From: Streptomyces griseus
GTDB lineage: Bacteria; Bacteroidota; Bacteroidia; Chitinophagales; Chitinophagaceae
NCBI GenBank assembly: GCA_943323705.2
Contig: CALPIT020000098.1
Span: forward strand, 1 to 8,864
Direction of reading: 5' to 3'
Length of the DNA stretch: 8,864 bases
The position numbers were made by a program, and so were the translations under genes. The notes beneath the pieces are model-generated. The model was given only the letters and a program-made list of their open reading frames with translations, had not been told where the DNA came from and ran no database searches. Positions 6,053-8,864 of the stretch are shown piece after piece; within the stretch, counting starts at the first letter, position 1, and every line of letters begins with the position of its first letter.

Positions 6053-6073
6053 TGAATCTTAAATATAGATTCA
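6053..6073. promoter_or_regulatory. Inverted repeat TGAATCT-N7-AGATTCA, operator-like
   Basis: Perfect 7-bp arms around a 7-bp AT spacer, centred about 48 bases upstream of the flippase ATG. On the flippase strand its centre contains TATATTTA (6060-6067), a 7-of-8 match to TAnnTTTG. A TTTG (6090-6093) lies 22 bases further upstream, longer than the usual 19-20. If that is the promoter, a protein bound to the repeat would cover the -7 box. A transcript hairpin is less likely given the short AT-rich arms. Confidence 0.4.
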
Positions 6074-6299
6074 CCTAAAAAAACATTCGCAAAACTAATG
6101 AAAAAAGTCCTTATTGGTTTACAATAAACACTTGAACTATATTAAATTTTAGATATTTTAAAACAAATAGGCATGTTCAATAATCTTTTATTTAAATATC
6201 AAAGATTCGGAAAATAAACATTTTCAATTCTACACTACGAATTTTGAAACTTTTGATTTTAAATCTATATGTTCAATGCAAAAAGAAGGTATAAAAAGC

Positions 6300-6329
6300 G
6301 TTGACTTGTGTAGTTAAACACTATTTTAG
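6300..6329 (+). promoter_or_regulatory. Candidate promoter of the LD-carboxypeptidase gene
   Basis: GTTG (6300-6303) followed after 18 bases by TATTTTAG (6322-6329) resembles the Bacteroidota TTTG / TAnnTTTG pattern with one mismatch in each box. The predicted start of transcription would leave a 5' leader of roughly 10-13 bases before the ATG at 6347. Weak, from pattern only. Confidence 0.35.
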
Positions 6330-6346
6330 ACAAAATATCGATAATC

Positions 6347-7381
6347 ATGAACCGCAAACACTTTCTCGGATCGGCGATCACTTTACTAGCGGCTTCTACT
6401 GTTTCGGGAAATCCCGCCATTGAGTCTATATCAAAATTGTCAGAAGATGAACGTTTTTGTGTTCAACCTTCTTATTTGAAAGAAGGTGATATTATCGGCA
6501 TCACTTCACCTGCAGGTTCAATTTCTCTTGAGGATATTCAGCCTGCGATTCAAAAGCTTCAATCCTGGGGATATAAAATAAAAATCGGAAACACGATTGG
6601 TAAAAAAGATTTCACTTTTGGTGGTACTGATGAGGAAAGAAGAAAAGATGTTCAGGAGATGCTGGATGATGAATCGGTGAAAGCTATTTTGTGCGCCCGA
6701 GGCGGTTATGGAGTTGTTCGAATTATCGATAAACTCGACTTTACAATATTTAAAAATCATCCTAAATGGATAATTGGTTTCAGTGATGTGACGGTTTTGC
6801 ATAGCCATATTAACACTAATTTTGGCATCGCTACTTTACATTCCAAAATGTGCAACAGCTTTCCTGAAGATTGGTCGGCTGCGGATGGAAGACAACTGTT
6901 ATCACTTGAATCGATTGACACATCTTTGAAAGGCAAGCCGTTTAAATACTCAGCGTCTAATAATAAAAACAACAAACTCGGTTCAGTTGATGGTGAATTG
7001 GTAGGCGGCAATCTTCGTATCATTGAAACACTAGCCGGTACAAAAAGCGATTTGATTACAAAAAATAAAATCCTCTTTGTAGAAGACACCGAAGAATATT
7101 TATACAATATCGACCGCATGTTCTGGAATTTGAAAAGAACAGGCAAGTTAGATCATTTGAAAGGCTTGATTATAGGCGGTTTCAAAATAAAACCTGATGA
7201 TCCAGGTGAAGAATTTGGTTTGTCTTTAGAGCAAATTGTACTTGAAAAAGTTAAAGAATTCAATTACCCTGTTTGTTTTGATTTTCCGGTCGGACATCAA
7301 TTTTATAATATCGCGTTGAAATGTGGCATGGCGCATCGGTTGAATGTTGGGCAGGATGTAGTTAGTTTGACACAAGGCTGA
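6347..7381 (+). CDS. Exported muramoyltetrapeptide (LD-) carboxypeptidase, peptidase family S66
   Basis: 344 residues. LD-carboxypeptidases (LdcA, S66) remove the terminal D-Ala from muropeptide tetrapeptides during peptidoglycan recycling or remodelling; microcin-immunity MccF is a relative. The family fold is clear: 'LKEGDIIGITSPAG' (44-57), 'ILCARGGYGVVRI' (114-126), nucleophile Ser146 in 'IGFSDVT', 'GELVGGNLRI' (216-225), acid Glu246 in 'ILFVEDTEEYLYNIDRM' (242-258), and His317 in 'FPVGHQFYN'. These give the Ser-Glu-His triad. The N-terminus 'MNRKHFLGSAITLLAASTVSG' is a signal sequence, with an R-K-x-F-L start reminiscent of a degenerate Tat signal. E. coli LdcA is cytoplasmic and has none, so this enzyme likely acts in the periplasm. 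It is followed after 38 bases by an S9 peptidase gene on the same strand, possibly one transcript. A recycling role against a transport or immunity role cannot be separated from sequence. Confidence 0.9.
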   Translation: MNRKHFLGSAITLLAASTVSGNPAIESISKLSEDERFCVQPSYLKEGDIIGITSPAGSISLEDIQPAIQKLQSWGYKIKIGNTIGKKDFTFGGTDEERRKDVQEMLDDESVKAILCARGGYGVVRIIDKLDFTIFKNHPKWIIGFSDVTVLHSHINTNFGIATLHSKMCNSFPEDWSAADGRQLLSLESIDTSLKGKPFKYSASNNKNNKLGSVDGELVGGNLRIIETLAGTKSDLITKNKILFVEDTEEYLYNIDRMFWNLKRTGKLDHLKGLIIGGFKIKPDDPGEEFGLSLEQIVLEKVKEFNYPVCFDFPVGHQFYNIALKCGMAHRLNVGQDVVSLTQG

Positions 7382-7419
7382 TATAATTTCATTACTTTTA
7401 ATTTTCACAAACCATAATT

Positions 7420-8864
7420 ATGAAGCAATTATTTTTTTCTTTTCTTTTTTCTATTTCCATTACAAGTTTATTCTCTCAACAAAAACAATTGACCATTGAA
7501 GATGCCATGGTGAATGCCCGCACCACGCTGGCGCCTGAGAACCTTAAGCAATTGCAGTTTATCAAAGGGACTAACGATTATGTGTATTTGAAAAAAATAA
7601 ATGGAGTCGATGTTTGGATGAAAGGAAATTTCAAATCAAAAGAAGAGTCGGATTACCTTACGTTATCTGCTTTCAATCAACATCTTAGAAAAGCATCAAT
7701 GGATACTGTAAAGTCGATGCCTGCTATTCAGTTTGCAGCCAATGAATTTACTACCACCATCAAAGGACAAAAAATGTCTTTTGCAATGGATATGTCTTCA
7801 AAGATTTTAATCAGTAAAGAAATTGCGGCCAAAGAAAACGTAGAACAAAGCAGCGATGGCTATATCGCTTATGTTGATCATCACAATCTATTCGTAACCA
7901 AAAACGGCGATACTAAAAAAGTAACTGAAGATGGCAGTGAAGGCATCGTGTATGCGTCAACGGTACACCAAAGTGAATTTGGTATTACAAAAGGAACTTT
8001 CTGGAGCAATAATGGTAAGTCCCTAGCCTTTTATAGAATGGATCAAACCATGGTTCCGGATTATCCGATTGTTGATTGGTCAGAAAGGCCAGCTAAAGTC
8101 AACAACCTCAAATACCCAATGGCAGGTAATTCCAGTCATCATGTAACGGTTGCCGTTTACAATGCAGAAACAAAAAATACAACATGGATTAAAACTACAG
8201 GTCCTGCAGAACAGTTTCTCACTAACATCGCTTGGAGCCCAGATGATAAATTCTTATACATCGTCATTTTAAATCGTGAACAAAATCATTTCTGGGTGAA
8301 TCAATATAATGCAGCTACAGGAGATTTTGTCAAGACTTTATTCGAAGAAGAAGATTCAAAATATGCAGAGCCTTTGGTGCCGATGCTATTTGTGAAAAAC
8401 AATGCTAATCAATTCATCTGGCAAAGCAAAAGAGACGGGTGGAATCATTTGTATTTATACAATGTTGATGGCAGTTTGGTAAAACAATTGACAAAAGGTG
8501 AGTGGGATGTGATTGATGTAAAAGGATTTGATGAAAAAGGTGAAAACTTATTCTTCGTATCTACAGGTGTTTCTCCGATTTCAAAAAACTTATATGCTGT
8601 AAATTTCAAATCAGCTAAAATTAAAGCCATCACAGAAGGTAATCATGTTCACAATACATCAATCAGTACTGATGGTGCTTTCGTAATTGACAATTACAGT
8701 AACCCTTTTGATCCAAGAATCGTTCAGTTGATTGAAACAAAAACAGGCAAAACTAAATTGTTATTGCAAGCCAAAAATCCAATCGAAGCTTATGCACGCG
8801 GTGAAATGAGCATTTTTACCATTAAAAATCAGGAAGGAACAGATTTGTATTGTCGTCTATTCAA
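7420..8864 (+). CDS. Dipeptidyl peptidase IV-like S9 prolyl peptidase (partial, C-terminus outside window)
   Basis: 481 codons visible, running off the right edge. The start at 7420 gives a Sec signal peptide 'MKQLFFSFLFSISITSLFSQ', likely cleaved near residue 19-20. The rest is the DPP IV N-terminal beta-propeller (PF00930), which forms the gate over the active site. Recognisable parts are 'HQSEFGITKGTFWSNNGKSL' (183-202), 'AFYRMDQTMVPDYPIVDW' (203-220), 'KYPMAGNSSHHVTVAVYN' (231-248), 'IAWSPDDKFLYI' (270-281) and 'WQSKRDGWNHLYLYN' (334-348). Family members cleave X-Pro or X-Ala dipeptides, or tripeptides in the PTP branch, from peptide N-termini in the periplasm. The catalytic alpha/beta-hydrolase domain with Ser-Asp-His would lie beyond base 8864, so activity cannot be judged. 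Where DPP IV has paired glutamates that bind the substrate amino group, only Glu186 is plainly seen ('SEFG'). The gene lies 38 bases after the LD-carboxypeptidase gene, with no terminator visible between. Confidence 0.88.
   Translation, partial: MKQLFFSFLFSISITSLFSQQKQLTIEDAMVNARTTLAPENLKQLQFIKGTNDYVYLKKINGVDVWMKGNFKSKEESDYLTLSAFNQHLRKASMDTVKSMPAIQFAANEFTTTIKGQKMSFAMDMSSKILISKEIAAKENVEQSSDGYIAYVDHHNLFVTKNGDTKKVTEDGSEGIVYASTVHQSEFGITKGTFWSNNGKSLAFYRMDQTMVPDYPIVDWSERPAKVNNLKYPMAGNSSHHVTVAVYNAETKNTTWIKTTGPAEQFLTNIAWSPDDKFLYIVILNREQNHFWVNQYNAATGDFVKTLFEEEDSKYAEPLVPMLFVKNNANQFIWQSKRDGWNHLYLYNVDGSLVKQLTKGEWDVIDVKGFDEKGENLFFVSTGVSPISKNLYAVNFKSAKIKAITEGNHVHNTSISTDGAFVIDNYSNPFDPRIVQLIETKTGKTKLLLQAKNPIEAYARGEMSIFTIKNQEGTDLYCRLF

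Larger units (their letters stand above)
6016..6346. other. Divergent intergenic region, very AT-rich
   Basis: 331 bases separate the start codons of the divergently transcribed flippase and LD-carboxypeptidase genes. No convincing small gene, RNA gene or terminator is seen. It holds a 7-bp-arm inverted repeat (6053-6073) with a weak promoter-like match on the flippase side, and a promoter-like match (6300-6329) on the carboxypeptidase side. The middle (about 6110-6290) is AT-rich with nothing I can assign; ATGTTCAAT occurs twice there (near 6173 and 6269), probably by chance. Confidence 0.6.

Noticed and set aside
6016..6346. Small RNA or small protein gene in the intergenic region
   Set aside because: No stable hairpin with a T-run, no conserved RNA shape and no convincing start-plus-frame could be seen; only AT-rich sequence.
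7367..7400. TTGACA ... TATAAT promoter for the DPP IV-like gene
   Set aside because: The two boxes are only nine bases apart, far too close for a sigma-70-type promoter. TAATTTTC (7399-7406) lacks a properly spaced TTTG.
6518..7408. Three minus-strand open frames (6518-6808, 6757-7146, 7226-7408)
   Set aside because: All are antisense to the well-supported LD-carboxypeptidase gene.

Overview
The window looks like chromosomal DNA from a member of the Bacteroidota. It is AT-rich, start codons lack clear Shine-Dalgarno sequences, and several upstream regions carry TAnnTTTG-like -7 boxes. The proteins also read as Bacteroidota-type: a MetRS with the 'DLDWGV...KVLYVWFDAPIGY' segment, a secreted LD-carboxypeptidase, and an S9 dipeptidyl peptidase with 'EFGITKGTFW' and 'YPMAG.SSHHVTV' signatures. 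This assignment rests on sequence character only; genus and species cannot be given.

Layout. Bases 1-2228 (minus strand) hold most of metG, methionyl-tRNA synthetase, whose 3' end lies outside the window. Bases 2351-6015 (minus strand) hold a tightly packed three-gene surface-polysaccharide unit. In transcription order it runs: Wzx-type flippase, a seven-bladed-type PQQ-like beta-propeller protein with no signal peptide, then a polysaccharide pyruvyl transferase family protein. The junctions are a 3-nt gap and a 4-nt ATGA overlap. Bases 6016-6346 are a divergent intergenic region. Bases 6347-7381 (plus) encode an exported S66 LD-carboxypeptidase, and 7420-8864 (plus) the N-terminal two thirds or so of an exported DPP IV-like S9 peptidase.

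The most notable feature is inside metG. Between the zinc-containing connective-peptide region and the second half of the Rossmann catalytic domain, the reading frame is interrupted by a 177-codon in-frame insert (about 957-1487). The insert encodes a complete-looking DUF559/Vsr-like PD-(D/E)XK nuclease domain. It is bounded by G/C-rich terminal inverted repeats of about 26 bp, each of which is also a small hairpin, and these repeats have no stop codon in any of six frames. The reading frame stays open across both junctions, and MetRS residues and motifs are intact on both sides. The nuclease has no start codon of its own upstream of its core. I read it as a selfish, homing-endonuclease-like mobile element that lives as an in-frame domain of an essential gene without protein or RNA splicing signals. 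A 13-bp near-direct repeat (12/13) brackets it.

How the genes may work together. The flippase and pyruvyl transferase would act on the same lipid-linked glycan, with the propeller protein of unknown role co-translated between them. No glycosyltransferase is present in the window, so the glycan must be built by enzymes encoded elsewhere. The two plus-strand genes encode envelope peptidases (peptidoglycan stem-peptide trimming or recycling, and periplasmic dipeptide release) and may share a transcript.
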